DNA from: Streptomyces albicerus | Lineage (GTDB): Bacteria; Actinomycetota; Actinomycetes; Streptomycetales; Streptomycetaceae | Direction: 5' to 3' | Assembly: GCF_008905045.1 (NCBI RefSeq) | Contig: NZ_VWMY01000030.1 | Coordinates: 1 to 51,763, forward strand | DNA length: 51,763 nt | Notes under the pieces: generated by a model | Databases searched by the model: none | Told to the model about the DNA's origin: nothing | What the model saw: only the letters and a program-made list of their open reading frames with translations | Shown here: positions 41,266-49,472 of the stretch, piece after piece | How the letters are laid out: every line of letters starts with the position of its first letter | Position numbering within the stretch: the stretch's first letter is position 1 | Made by a program: the position numbers and the translations under genes

Positions 41266-42095
41266 TACTTCGTCGCGCCCCTCGTAAAACCGTTGTAGAT
41301 GTAGCGCTGCAGGAACAGGAAGACGAGCAGCGTCGGGAGGATGACAAGGACCGCGCCCGCCGAGATGTTCTCCCAGTGCGCTCCGAACGGACCCTTGAAG
41401 CGGAACAGTGACGTCGAGATCACGCCAAGGTCCTCGGACGGCATGTAGAGGAACGGGATGTAGAAGTCGTTGTAGACGGTGATCCCCTTGACGATGACCA
41501 CCGTCGCGATCGCGGGCTTCAGGAGCGGGAAGATGATCTTCCGGTAGATCGTGAAGGCGTTGGCGCCGTCGAGCCGCGCGGACTCGTCGAGGGAGACCGG
41601 GATCGACCGCACGAACTGCAGGAAGATGTAGATCGAGACGATGTCCGTGCCCATGTAGAGCACGATCGGCGCCCAGCGGCTGTCGAACATGCCGAAGCTG
41701 TCGACGATCTGGAAGGTCGCCACCTGGGTGGTCACCCCCGGTACGAGCGTGGCGACCAGGAACAGCGCGACGACCAGCTTCCTGAAGCGGAAGGTGAAGC
41801 GGTCGATCGCGTACGCCGCCATCGACCCGATGATCACCGTGCCGGTGACGGAGATGAGCAGGATGACCGCGGTGTTCCCGAACGCCGAGAGCATCCGACC
41901 GTCCTGGAACGCCGTCACGTAGTTGTCGAAGTTCAGCAGGTTGTCGGGCAGTTGGAGCGCCCCGCTGTCGTTCGCCATCTCCTTCTCGGACTTGAGGGAT
42001 GTGAGGAGGACAACGAGGAGCGGCAGCAGGACGACCACGCCGGCGACGACCAGCGACAGGTAGGTGAGGGTCCGGGCCAGTCCCCTGCGGGTCAT
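41265..42095 (-). CDS. Carbohydrate ABC transporter permease, MalG type
   Basis: 276 residues, six membrane helices. The EAA loop is SLDESARLDGANAFTIYRKIIFP. C-terminal ...GFTRGATK is typical of sugar-importer permeases. Its ATG overlaps the stop of the MalF-type gene (ATGA). With the binding protein and MalF-type subunit it forms an importer; no ATPase gene is present, so a shared ATPase such as MsiK is likely. Confidence 0.93.
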   Translation of the reverse strand: MTRRGLARTLTYLSLVVAGVVVLLPLLVVLLTSLKSEKEMANDSGALQLPDNLLNFDNYVTAFQDGRMLSAFGNTAVILLISVTGTVIIGSMAAYAIDRFTFRFRKLVVALFLVATLVPGVTTQVATFQIVDSFGMFDSRWAPIVLYMGTDIVSIYIFLQFVRSIPVSLDESARLDGANAFTIYRKIIFPLLKPAIATVVIVKGITVYNDFYIPFLYMPSEDLGVISTSLFRFKGPFGAHWENISAGAVLVILPTLLVFLFLQRYIYNGFTRGATK

Positions 42096-43036
42096 ACGAG
42101 ATCCACCTTGTCGTCCGGGACGAGGCGTCGCTGCACCCAGGTCACCGCCAGGATGATCAGCAGCAGCACCACCGCGGCCGCCGAGGCGAGCCCCGTCTTG
42201 TTGAACTGGAAGGCCAGCTTCACCGTCTGGATCACGAAGGTCTCGGTGCCGGTCGCGCCGCCGGTCATGATGAACGGCACCTCGAAGGCGGCGAGCGAGC
42301 CGGAGACGGAGAGGATGACGGTCAGGCTGAGTACGGGCCTGATGCCGGGCGCGATGATGTGCCGGAACTGTTGCCAGCGGTTCGCCCCGTCCAGCTCGGC
42401 GGCCTCGTACAACTCCCCCGGGATGGACTGGATCGCGCCGAGGAACAGGACGAAGTTCAGGCCCATGTAGCGCCAGACGGAGACACCGGCCAGCGAGACG
42501 TTCGCGGAGACCGGGGTGCCGAGCCAGGCGCGGTCGGAGTCGACGCCGAAGAGGCTCAGCACCGAGTCGAGCGTGCCGCCGTCCTGGAAGAAGTAGAGGA
42601 AGACGAAACCGATCGCGACCCCGTTGATCAGATACGGGAAGAAGAGCACGCCCTTGAAGAAGTTCCGGAAGCGCACATTGAAGCTCAGGATCGTCGCGAA
42701 GTAGAGCGCGGCGATGATCTGGACCACCGAGGCGGCCAGGTAGTAGCCGCTGACGAAGAAGACCTCGAACAGTTCGGGGCGGGTGAAGAGTTCGACGTAG
42801 TTCTCGGCGCCCGTGTAGCTGAGCTCGGGGCTGACGCCGTCCCAGTCGGTGAAGCTGTACGCGACCATGTTGGCGACCGGCGCGTACGTGAACGTGATCA
42901 GCAGGACCAGCGGGGCGGCGAGGAAGAGCCAGGGCGTGAGCCCCCGCCAGAGGCGTACCTTGCGCGGGGCCTTCGCCTTTCGGACGGCGGACGCGGCCAC
43001 GTTCGGCCGCGCCACCTTCTCGGTCGTGTCCGTCAT
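42092..43036 (-). CDS. Carbohydrate ABC transporter permease, MalF type
   Basis: 314 residues. Basic cytosolic N-terminus, then TPWLFLAAPLVLLITFTYAPV and about six helices. The EAA motif is YEAAELDGANRWQQFRHIIAPGI. Its start overlaps the stop of the binding-protein gene by one base (TGATG). Middle gene of the importer operon. Confidence 0.93.
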   Translation of the reverse strand: MTDTTEKVARPNVAASAVRKAKAPRKVRLWRGLTPWLFLAAPLVLLITFTYAPVANMVAYSFTDWDGVSPELSYTGAENYVELFTRPELFEVFFVSGYYLAASVVQIIAALYFATILSFNVRFRNFFKGVLFFPYLINGVAIGFVFLYFFQDGGTLDSVLSLFGVDSDRAWLGTPVSANVSLAGVSVWRYMGLNFVLFLGAIQSIPGELYEAAELDGANRWQQFRHIIAPGIRPVLSLTVILSVSGSLAAFEVPFIMTGGATGTETFVIQTVKLAFQFNKTGLASAAAVVLLLIILAVTWVQRRLVPDDKVDLV

Positions 43037-44352
43037 CAGGACCCCGAGGACTTGCGTGCCTCTTCCCAGCGCTCGCCCAGGTCGCCCAGGAAGTCGTCGA
43101 GGCTGCCCTTCCTGGCGCCGCGGGCGAGGTCGACGAGGTCCTGGCGGTAGTCCGGCTTGTAGATGCCGACCTCCGACTGGTTGTCGATCTCCTTGACCGC
43201 CCCGCCCTTCGCGTCGTCGAGCTCGATGATCTTCACGTCGGCGTCCTCGTACGGCTTCAGCACCTCGGGCAGCGGGGCGCCCTTGACGGGCGAGAGGGTC
43301 AGATTGTCGTCCGCGTAGCCGGACTTGTCGGTGAACCAGTCGATCCAGGCGCGGGCCGCGTCCTTGTGGTCGGAGTTGATGTTGACGGCCTGGTTGTAGT
43401 CGGGCGACATGGTCGCGCAGAACTTCCCGTCCTGCTGGGCGGGGAAGGGCATGAAGCCGACGTCGTCGGGGTTCGAGCCGGCCTGCTCGGCCGCCGCCCG
43501 GAACTGGGTGATCGCCCAGGAGCCGAGCCACATCGTGGCGATGTCGCCCTTGGCCAACTCGGGCTTGGAACCTTCCCAGTTGGTGGTCGTCGGGTCCTTC
43601 TCGATGAGCCCGCCGCGCACGATGTCGTACAGCAGGGTGTCGCCGACGCGCAGGTCCTCGCCCTCGGCCCACGGGTCGCCCTCGGCGAGCCTGGTCGTCG
43701 CCCGGGTGTCACAGCTGACCGCGCCGTCGACGTACGTCCAGTTGGTCAGCGGCCACATGTCCTTGAAGTTCGTGTAGTACGGGATCGCGTCGGTCTTGGC
43801 CTTGATGGCCTTCAGACCGTCGATGAACTGGGCGGGTGTGGTGGGCCATTCGGTGATCCCGGCTTCCTTCCAGACCCGCTTGTTGTAGATGAAGCCGGGG
43901 AGCGCGCCCATCGGGCTCTGCCCGTAGACCTTGCCGTCGACCGTGGTGAAGTCGGTGAAGTGGTACTTCTCGCTGCGCTCGGCCTGCGTGCCCAGCGAGG
44001 CGAAGAACTTGGGGTAGTCGTTCTTCTTGATCACGGCGGGGATCATCAGCACATCGCCGTAGTTCTCCGTGTTCATACGGATCTTGACCTCGCCCTCGTA
44101 GTCCGTGAGGGCGTCGAACTCGACCTTGACCTTCGGATAGGTCTTGTTGAACTCGGCGGCGTACTTCTTCATCGTGCCGTCCTGCACGAGGTCGGTCCGG
44201 TGGGTGAGGACCGTGATCGTGCCTGACACCTTGTCCGCGTCGACGGGGGCCTTGGCGTCCGCGCCTTTCGACGTGCCTCCGCTTCCGGTACAGCCCGCGG
44301 CCAGCAGCGCGGCGGCGAGGAGTGGTCCGGCGAGTTTCGTGCGGCGGTTCAT
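43036..44352 (-). CDS. Sugar ABC transporter substrate-binding lipoprotein
   Basis: 438 residues. Lipobox LAAGC (Cys about 20) after a short signal peptide. The extracellular-solute-binding family 1 fold follows: GTITVLTHRTDLVQDG, VEFDALTDYEGEVKIRM, MGALPGFIYNKRVWKEAGI and MWLGSWAITQFRAA. The divergent beta-mannosidase points to mannose-containing oligosaccharides as ligand. ATG 44352 has GGAG 9 nt upstream; the ATG at 44385 would add 11 residues before the signal peptide. Confidence 0.93.
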   Translation of the reverse strand: MNRRTKLAGPLLAAALLAAGCTGSGGTSKGADAKAPVDADKVSGTITVLTHRTDLVQDGTMKKYAAEFNKTYPKVKVEFDALTDYEGEVKIRMNTENYGDVLMIPAVIKKNDYPKFFASLGTQAERSEKYHFTDFTTVDGKVYGQSPMGALPGFIYNKRVWKEAGITEWPTTPAQFIDGLKAIKAKTDAIPYYTNFKDMWPLTNWTYVDGAVSCDTRATTRLAEGDPWAEGEDLRVGDTLLYDIVRGGLIEKDPTTTNWEGSKPELAKGDIATMWLGSWAITQFRAAAEQAGSNPDDVGFMPFPAQQDGKFCATMSPDYNQAVNINSDHKDAARAWIDWFTDKSGYADDNLTLSPVKGAPLPEVLKPYEDADVKIIELDDAKGGAVKEIDNQSEVGIYKPDYRQDLVDLARGARKGSLDDFLGDLGERWEEARKSSGS

Positions 44353-44423
44353 CTGCACCAGCTCCGTTCGGGGACGGATGAGCACGAGTGGGATGGCTGG
44401 TTCCGCACTCTGGCAGTCGGCAC

Positions 44424-44435
44424 TAAACCGGTAAA
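44424..44435. promoter_or_regulatory. LacI-type operator 1
   Basis: TAAACCGGTAAA, close to the palindrome TAAACCGGTTTA, 72 nt before the binding-protein start on the minus strand. The 11-mer CTAAACCGGTA here is repeated inverted at 44493. Confidence 0.6.
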
Positions 44436-44490
44436 GTCCTTATTTCGCCAAGGATGCAGAAGTGTGTACCAGTCCTGGTCAGCAGTTGCC

Positions 44491-44502
44491 TATACCGGTT
44501 TA
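44491..44502. promoter_or_regulatory. LacI-type operator 2
   Basis: TATACCGGTTTA, 67 bp centre to centre from operator 1, with its last bases running into the AGGAG ribosome site of the beta-mannosidase. A further ACCAG/CTGGT inverted repeat lies between them at 44468-44479. Confidence 0.6.
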
Positions 44503-44511
44503 GGAGTGCGC

Positions 44512-46950
44512 ATGCTGGACGTCACACCGATCGACCAGGGGTGGATCCTGCGGCACGACGGGGCCGCGCTCCCCGCCACGGTGCCGGGCTGTGTGCACAC
44601 GGATCTGCTGGCGGCGGGGATCATCCCGGACCCGTTCCTCGGGCGGAACGAGACCGAGGTGGCGTGGGTGGGGCGGCGCGACTGGACGTACGAGACGACG
44701 CTCGCTCCGATTCCGGGCGGGCACGAGCAGACGGACCTCGTCTTCGACGGCCTCGACACCGCCGCGGAGATCCGGCTCGACGGCCGGCTCCTCGGCTCCG
44801 TACAGAACATGCACCGCCAGCATCGCTTCGACGTGACGGGCCTCAGCGGCCGGCTCTCGGTGCGCTTCAGGTCCGCCTACGGCGAGGCAGAGGCGGTGCG
44901 CGGGCGCCTCGGAGAGCGGCCGAACGCCTATCCCGAGCCCTTCCAGTACCTCCGCAAGATGGCCTGCTCCTTCGGCTGGGACTGGGGGCCGACACTGGTG
45001 ACGGCCGGCATCTGGAAGCCGGTCCGACTGGAGCACTGGTCGACGGCACGGATCGCCCGGGTACGGCCCGTGGTGACGGTGGAACGGGACCAACAGCACC
45101 TGGGCCGTGTCGAGTTGCACGTGGAGGTCGAGCGGACCAGGGTCGAGGCGAGGCTCACCCTCGGCGCCCGGATCGGTGGTGTCCAGGCGAGCGCGGAGGT
45201 CGACGGCACGAGCGGAGTCGTCCGCCTCGAAGTGCCGGACGTCGATCTGTGGTGGCCGCGCGGATACGGCCAACAGCCGCTGTACGACGTCGAGTTGTGG
45301 CTCAGTCACGAAGGTCTGCTCGACATCTGGAGGCGTCGGATCGGCTTCCGGACCGTCGAGTTGGACCGGCGCGCCGACGAGCACGGCTCCGGCTTCACCT
45401 TCGTCGTCAACGGCGAGCGGCTGTTCGCCCGTGGCGTCAACTGGATCCCGGACGACGTCTTCCCCTCCCGGATCACCCGCGAGCGCTACCGCACCCGCCT
45501 GACCCAGGCGGCCGAGGCCGGCGTCGATCTCGTACGCGTCTGGGGCGGCGGCATCTACGAGAGCGAGGACTTCTACGACGCCTGCGACGAGCTGGGGTTG
45601 ATGGTCTGGCAGGACTTCCCCTTCGCCTGCGCCGCGTATCCCGAGGAACAGCCCCTGCGCGGCGAGGTGGAGGCCGAGGCCCGCGAGAACGTCGTACGGC
45701 TGATGCCGCATCCCTCGCTCGTGCTGTGGAACGGCAACAACGAGAACCTGTGGGGCTTCAAGGACTGGGGCTGGGAGCGGCGGCTGGCCGGGGACTCATG
45801 GGGCGAGGGGTACTACCTGGGCGTACTCCCCCGTGTCGTCGCCGAGTTGGACCCGACAAGGCCGTACACGGCGGGCAGCCCCTGGTCCGGTTCCTGGGAC
45901 CACCACCCCAACGACCCGGCGCACGGCACCCACCACTCGTGGGAGGTGTGGAACCGGGAGGACTACACGGACTACCGGCTCCAAGTCCCGCGTTTTGTTG
46001 CGGAGTTCGGCTGGCAGGCACCGCCCGCGTACGCCACTCTGCGGCGTGCCCTGCCCGATGAGGAACTCGCTTCAGACTCCCCCGGCATGCTGCACCACCA
46101 GAAGGCCGACGACGGGAACGGGAAGCTGGCGCGCGGGCTCGCGCGTCACTTCGCCGTAGCCGAACAAGGCTTCTCTGCAAACGACTTCGACCGGTGGCAC
46201 TACCTCACCCAGGTCAACCAGGCGCGGGCCGTCGCCGCCGGCATCGAGCACTGGCGCTCGCACTGGCCCGTGTGCGCGGGCACGATCGTCTGGCAGCTCA
46301 ACGACTGCTGGCCTGTGACCTCTTGGGCGGCGATCGACGGAGACGGCCGCGAGAAGCCGCTCTATCACGAGCTCAAACGGCTGTACGCGGACCGGCTGCT
46401 GACCCTTCAACTCCGGGAGGGAGGCCTGGTGTTGGCGGCCGTCAATCAGGCGGCCGACGCCTGGAAGAGTCGTGTGACGCTGCGCCGGATGTCCGTCGAG
46501 GGTGGTGTGGTGGCCGAGACGAGTGTGGGGTTGACGGCCGGGGCGCGGGCGGTCGCCGACATCCGCGTACCCAAGGAGCTGGAGCCCGTCGGACCCAAGG
46601 AGTTCCTGGTGGCGGACACGTGGGGGTCCCCCCGCTCGAGCGAAGTCGAGAGTGAGGGAGGACTGCGGGCCCTGCGCTTCCCGGTGCCGGACCGTGAAGT
46701 CCCCTACCCCCGGCCGCGGTTCGACGTCTCGGTCGCTCCGGGCCGGGTGACCGTCACGGCCCACACCCTCGTACGGGATCTGTTGCTGCAGGCCGATCGG
46801 CTGGCGCCGGAGGCGTCGGCCGACCGGGGGCTCGTGACGCTGCTCCCCGGAGAACAGGTGACCATCGGTGTGCGCGGCTGGGAGACTCTGGACGATCTGG
46901 ACCCTGTGAGCGCACGATCCGCCCTGTACTGCGTGGAGCCCGCACGATGA
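44512..46950 (+). CDS. Beta-mannosidase, glycoside hydrolase family 2
   Basis: 812 residues, intracellular (no signal peptide). N-terminal sugar-binding beta domain (VPGCVHTDLLAAGIIPDPFLGRNE), immunoglobulin-like domains, and a central TIM barrel. Catalytic acid/base Glu411 in NGNNENLWG and nucleophile Glu498 in VAEFGWQAPP. Removes terminal beta-mannose from imported oligosaccharides. AGGAG about 6 nt before ATG 44512. Its stop overlaps the LacI start (ATGA). Confidence 0.93.
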   Translation: MLDVTPIDQGWILRHDGAALPATVPGCVHTDLLAAGIIPDPFLGRNETEVAWVGRRDWTYETTLAPIPGGHEQTDLVFDGLDTAAEIRLDGRLLGSVQNMHRQHRFDVTGLSGRLSVRFRSAYGEAEAVRGRLGERPNAYPEPFQYLRKMACSFGWDWGPTLVTAGIWKPVRLEHWSTARIARVRPVVTVERDQQHLGRVELHVEVERTRVEARLTLGARIGGVQASAEVDGTSGVVRLEVPDVDLWWPRGYGQQPLYDVELWLSHEGLLDIWRRRIGFRTVELDRRADEHGSGFTFVVNGERLFARGVNWIPDDVFPSRITRERYRTRLTQAAEAGVDLVRVWGGGIYESEDFYDACDELGLMVWQDFPFACAAYPEEQPLRGEVEAEARENVVRLMPHPSLVLWNGNNENLWGFKDWGWERRLAGDSWGEGYYLGVLPRVVAELDPTRPYTAGSPWSGSWDHHPNDPAHGTHHSWEVWNREDYTDYRLQVPRFVAEFGWQAPPAYATLRRALPDEELASDSPGMLHHQKADDGNGKLARGLARHFAVAEQGFSANDFDRWHYLTQVNQARAVAAGIEHWRSHWPVCAGTIVWQLNDCWPVTSWAAIDGDGREKPLYHELKRLYADRLLTLQLREGGLVLAAVNQAADAWKSRVTLRRMSVEGGVVAETSVGLTAGARAVADIRVPKELEPVGPKEFLVADTWGSPRSSEVESEGGLRALRFPVPDREVPYPRPRFDVSVAPGRVTVTAHTLVRDLLLQADRLAPEASADRGLVTLLPGEQVTIGVRGWETLDDLDPVSARSALYCVEPAR

Positions 46951-47978
46951 CGACACCACCCCGCGTCACGATCAAGGACGTCGCGGCCCGCGCCGGGGTG
47001 TCCAAGGGGGCCGTGTCGCTCGCCTTCAACCACAAGCCGGGGCTCTCCGATGCGACCCGGGACCGGATCTTCGAGGCGGCGCGCGAGCTGGGCTGGGCGC
47101 CGAACCTCGCCGCCCGGTCGCTGTCCAGCCGGCGCGTGGACGTGGTCGGCCTCGCCATCTGCCGGCCGGCGAAGCTGCTCGGGCTCGAACCGTTCTACAT
47201 GGAGTTCATCTCGGGCGTGGAGAGCGTGCTGACCGAGCACTCGTGCTCCCTGCTGCTGCGGCTCGTGCGCACGGTGGAGGAGGAGGTCGGACTCCAGGAC
47301 TCCTGGTGGCGGGGCAAGCAGATCAGCGGGTCGATCCTGGTGGACTTCCGCGCCGACGACCCGCGCGTGGCCGCCGTCGATCGCCTCGGCATGCCCGTCG
47401 TGGCCGTCGGGCATCCCTCGCTCACCGGCGGCCTCACCTCCGTGTGGACCGACGACGCCACCGCCGTCACCGAGGCCGTGCGGTATCTCGCGGCGCTCGG
47501 GCATCGGCGGGTCGCCCGGGTGGGCGGGGCGGCCGCACTCGGGCACACGGCGATTCGAACGGCCGCGTTCGATGAGGCGGCGCGGGTGCTGGAGCTGGCC
47601 GGGGCGTGGCAAGTCGCCACGGATTTCTCGGGGGACGCGGGGGCTCGGGCGACGCGGTCGTTGCTGACCGCCGCGCCCGCGGATCGGCCGACGGCGATCG
47701 TGTATGACAACGACATCATGGCTGTGGCGGGGCTGTCGGTGGCTTCAGAGATGGGGCTGTCGGTGCCGGGTGATGTTTCGTTGCTTGCTTGGGACGACTC
47801 TCAGTTGTGTCGGCTGACGCATCCGACGTTGTCCGCGATGAGTCATGACGTGCATGGATTTGGGGCGGATGTGGCGCGGACGCTGTTCGGAGTGATCACT
47901 GGGGACGGGGCGGGGTCTCATCCGGTGCCCACGCCTGTTCTTACGCCTCGGGGGTCTACGGCGCCGCCAAGGGGGTGA
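46947..47978 (+). CDS. LacI-family transcriptional regulator
   Basis: 343 residues. HTH VTIKDVAARAGVSKGAVSLAFNHKPGLS (about 7-35) with hinge helix NLAARSLSSRRVDVVG, then the periplasmic-binding-like sensor domain. It most likely represses the divergent mannoside importer and beta-mannosidase by binding the two ACCGGT-centred sites at 44424 and 44491. It is autoregulated through its coupling to the beta-mannosidase gene. The inducer is presumably a mannoside. Confidence 0.93.
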   Translation: MTTPPRVTIKDVAARAGVSKGAVSLAFNHKPGLSDATRDRIFEAARELGWAPNLAARSLSSRRVDVVGLAICRPAKLLGLEPFYMEFISGVESVLTEHSCSLLLRLVRTVEEEVGLQDSWWRGKQISGSILVDFRADDPRVAAVDRLGMPVVAVGHPSLTGGLTSVWTDDATAVTEAVRYLAALGHRRVARVGGAAALGHTAIRTAAFDEAARVLELAGAWQVATDFSGDAGARATRSLLTAAPADRPTAIVYDNDIMAVAGLSVASEMGLSVPGDVSLLAWDDSQLCRLTHPTLSAMSHDVHGFGADVARTLFGVITGDGAGSHPVPTPVLTPRGSTAPPRG

Positions 47979-47994
47979 GAGCGGATGTCGTGTG

Positions 47995-48073
47995 CGGGGT
48001 GCGGGCCGTATGTGGCTGGTCGCGCCCACGCGGCGGAGCCGCATATGTCACAGCCCCGCGCCCCTGACGGGGC
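47995..48073 (-). repeat. Subtype B palindromic repeat, minus orientation
   Basis: Minus strand: GCCCCGTCAGGGGCGCGGGG, CTGTGACATATGCGGCTCCG, CCGCGTGGGCGCGACCAGCC, then ACATACGGCCCGCA. It follows the LacI gene. Confidence 0.8.
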
Positions 48074-48176
48074 GCCCACGCCGGGGCACGATTCAGATGC
48101 CGGGGCAAGATTCAAAAAAATCGTGTGACCTTCGCCGCTCCCCGCCGTGGGACTGGGCAGCTACGTTACCCACAAG

Positions 48177-48202
48177 TAGCATGGGTTCTGAGCGCGCGCT
48201 CA
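48177..48202 (+). promoter_or_regulatory. Promoter and palindromic operator of fadA-fadB
   Basis: -10-like TAGCAT (48177-48182), then a perfect 14-bp palindrome TGAGCGCGCGCTCA (48189-48202) at the expected transcription start, 43 nt before the GTG at 48246. The pattern TGAnCGnnCGnTCA is typical of TetR-type regulators; no regulator gene is in the window. Confidence 0.5.
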
Positions 48203-48245
48203 GCGCATCGCAGCAGTGCCATCCCGCATCTGGAGGAGAGCCATC

Positions 48246-49472
48246 GTGCCTCGTACCGTCAGGGACGTCGTCTTCGTCGACGGCGTCCGTACCCCGTTCG
48301 GCAAGGCGGGCCCGAAGGGCATCTACCACGAGACCCGCGCCGACGACCTCGTCGTGAAGGCGATCCGGGAGCTGCTGCGCCGCAACCCCGGTCTCGACCC
48401 GAAGAAGATCGACGAGGTCGCCATCGCCGCGACCACGCAGATCGGCGACCAGGGCCTGACGCTCGGCCGCACGGCCGGAATCCTGGCCGGGCTGCCGCAG
48501 TCCGTGCCCGGTTACTCGATCGACCGCATGTGTGCCGGTGCTCTCACCGCCGTCACCACGACCGCGGGCTCCATCGCCTTCGGCGCGTACGACGCCGTCA
48601 TCGCCGGTGGTGTCGAGCACATGGGCCGCCACCCCATGGGCGAGGGCGTGGACCCGAACCCGCGGTTCGTCAGCGAGAAGCTGGTCGACGAGTCCGCCCT
48701 GTTCATGGGCATGACCGCCGAGAACCTGCACGACCGCTACCCGCACATCACCAAGCAGCGCGCCGACGAGTACGCCGTGCGCTCGCAGGAGAAGGCCGCC
48801 AAGGCGTACGCCAACGGCAAGATCCAGCAGGACCTGGTGCCGATCTCGGTGCGCAACACCAACTCGGAGGTCGGTGAGACCGGCTGGGGTCTGGTCACCG
48901 CCGACGAGCCGATGCGCCCGGGGACCACCCTGGAGAACCTGGCCGGTCTGAAGACGCCGTTCCGTGTGCACGGCCGGGTCACCGCCGGTAACGCGGCCGG
49001 TCTGAACGACGGCGCCACGGCTTCGATCATCGCGTCCGAGGACTTCGCCCGCGAGAACAACCTGCCGGTCAAGATGCGCCTGGTCTCGTACGCATTCGCG
49101 GGTGTCGAGCCCGAGGTGATGGGCTACGGCCCGATCCCGGCCACCGAGAAGGCCCTCGCCAAGGCGGGCCTGTCGATCGAGGACATCAACCTCTTCGAGA
49201 TCAACGAGGCGTTCGCCGTCCAGGTCCTGGCCTTCCTCGACCACTACGGCATCGCCGACGACGACGCGCGCGTCAACCAGTACGGCGGCGCGATCGCGTA
49301 CGGCCACCCGCTGGCCTCCTCCGGCGTCCGCCTCATGACGCAGCTGGCCCGCCAGTTCGAGGAGCAGCCGGAGGTCCGTTACGGCCTCACCACCATGTGC
49401 GTCGGCTTCGGCATGGGCGCCACCGTGATCTGGGAGAACCCGCACCACAAGGACGCCGGAGGCGACAAGTGA
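48246..49472 (+). CDS. fadA: Acetyl-CoA C-acyltransferase (thiolase, FadA)
   Basis: 408 residues. Cleaves 3-ketoacyl-CoA in beta-oxidation. Nucleophile Cys96 (DRMCAGAL), NEAFAVQ, GGAIAYGHPLASSG (His) and second Cys in TTMCVGFGMG complete the thiolase set. GGAGGAGAG lies about 5 nt before GTG 48246. The end overlaps fadB (GTGA), so the two subunits of the beta-oxidation complex are coupled. Confidence 0.95.
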   Translation: MPRTVRDVVFVDGVRTPFGKAGPKGIYHETRADDLVVKAIRELLRRNPGLDPKKIDEVAIAATTQIGDQGLTLGRTAGILAGLPQSVPGYSIDRMCAGALTAVTTTAGSIAFGAYDAVIAGGVEHMGRHPMGEGVDPNPRFVSEKLVDESALFMGMTAENLHDRYPHITKQRADEYAVRSQEKAAKAYANGKIQQDLVPISVRNTNSEVGETGWGLVTADEPMRPGTTLENLAGLKTPFRVHGRVTAGNAAGLNDGATASIIASEDFARENNLPVKMRLVSYAFAGVEPEVMGYGPIPATEKALAKAGLSIEDINLFEINEAFAVQVLAFLDHYGIADDDARVNQYGGAIAYGHPLASSGVRLMTQLARQFEEQPEVRYGLTTMCVGFGMGATVIWENPHHKDAGGDK

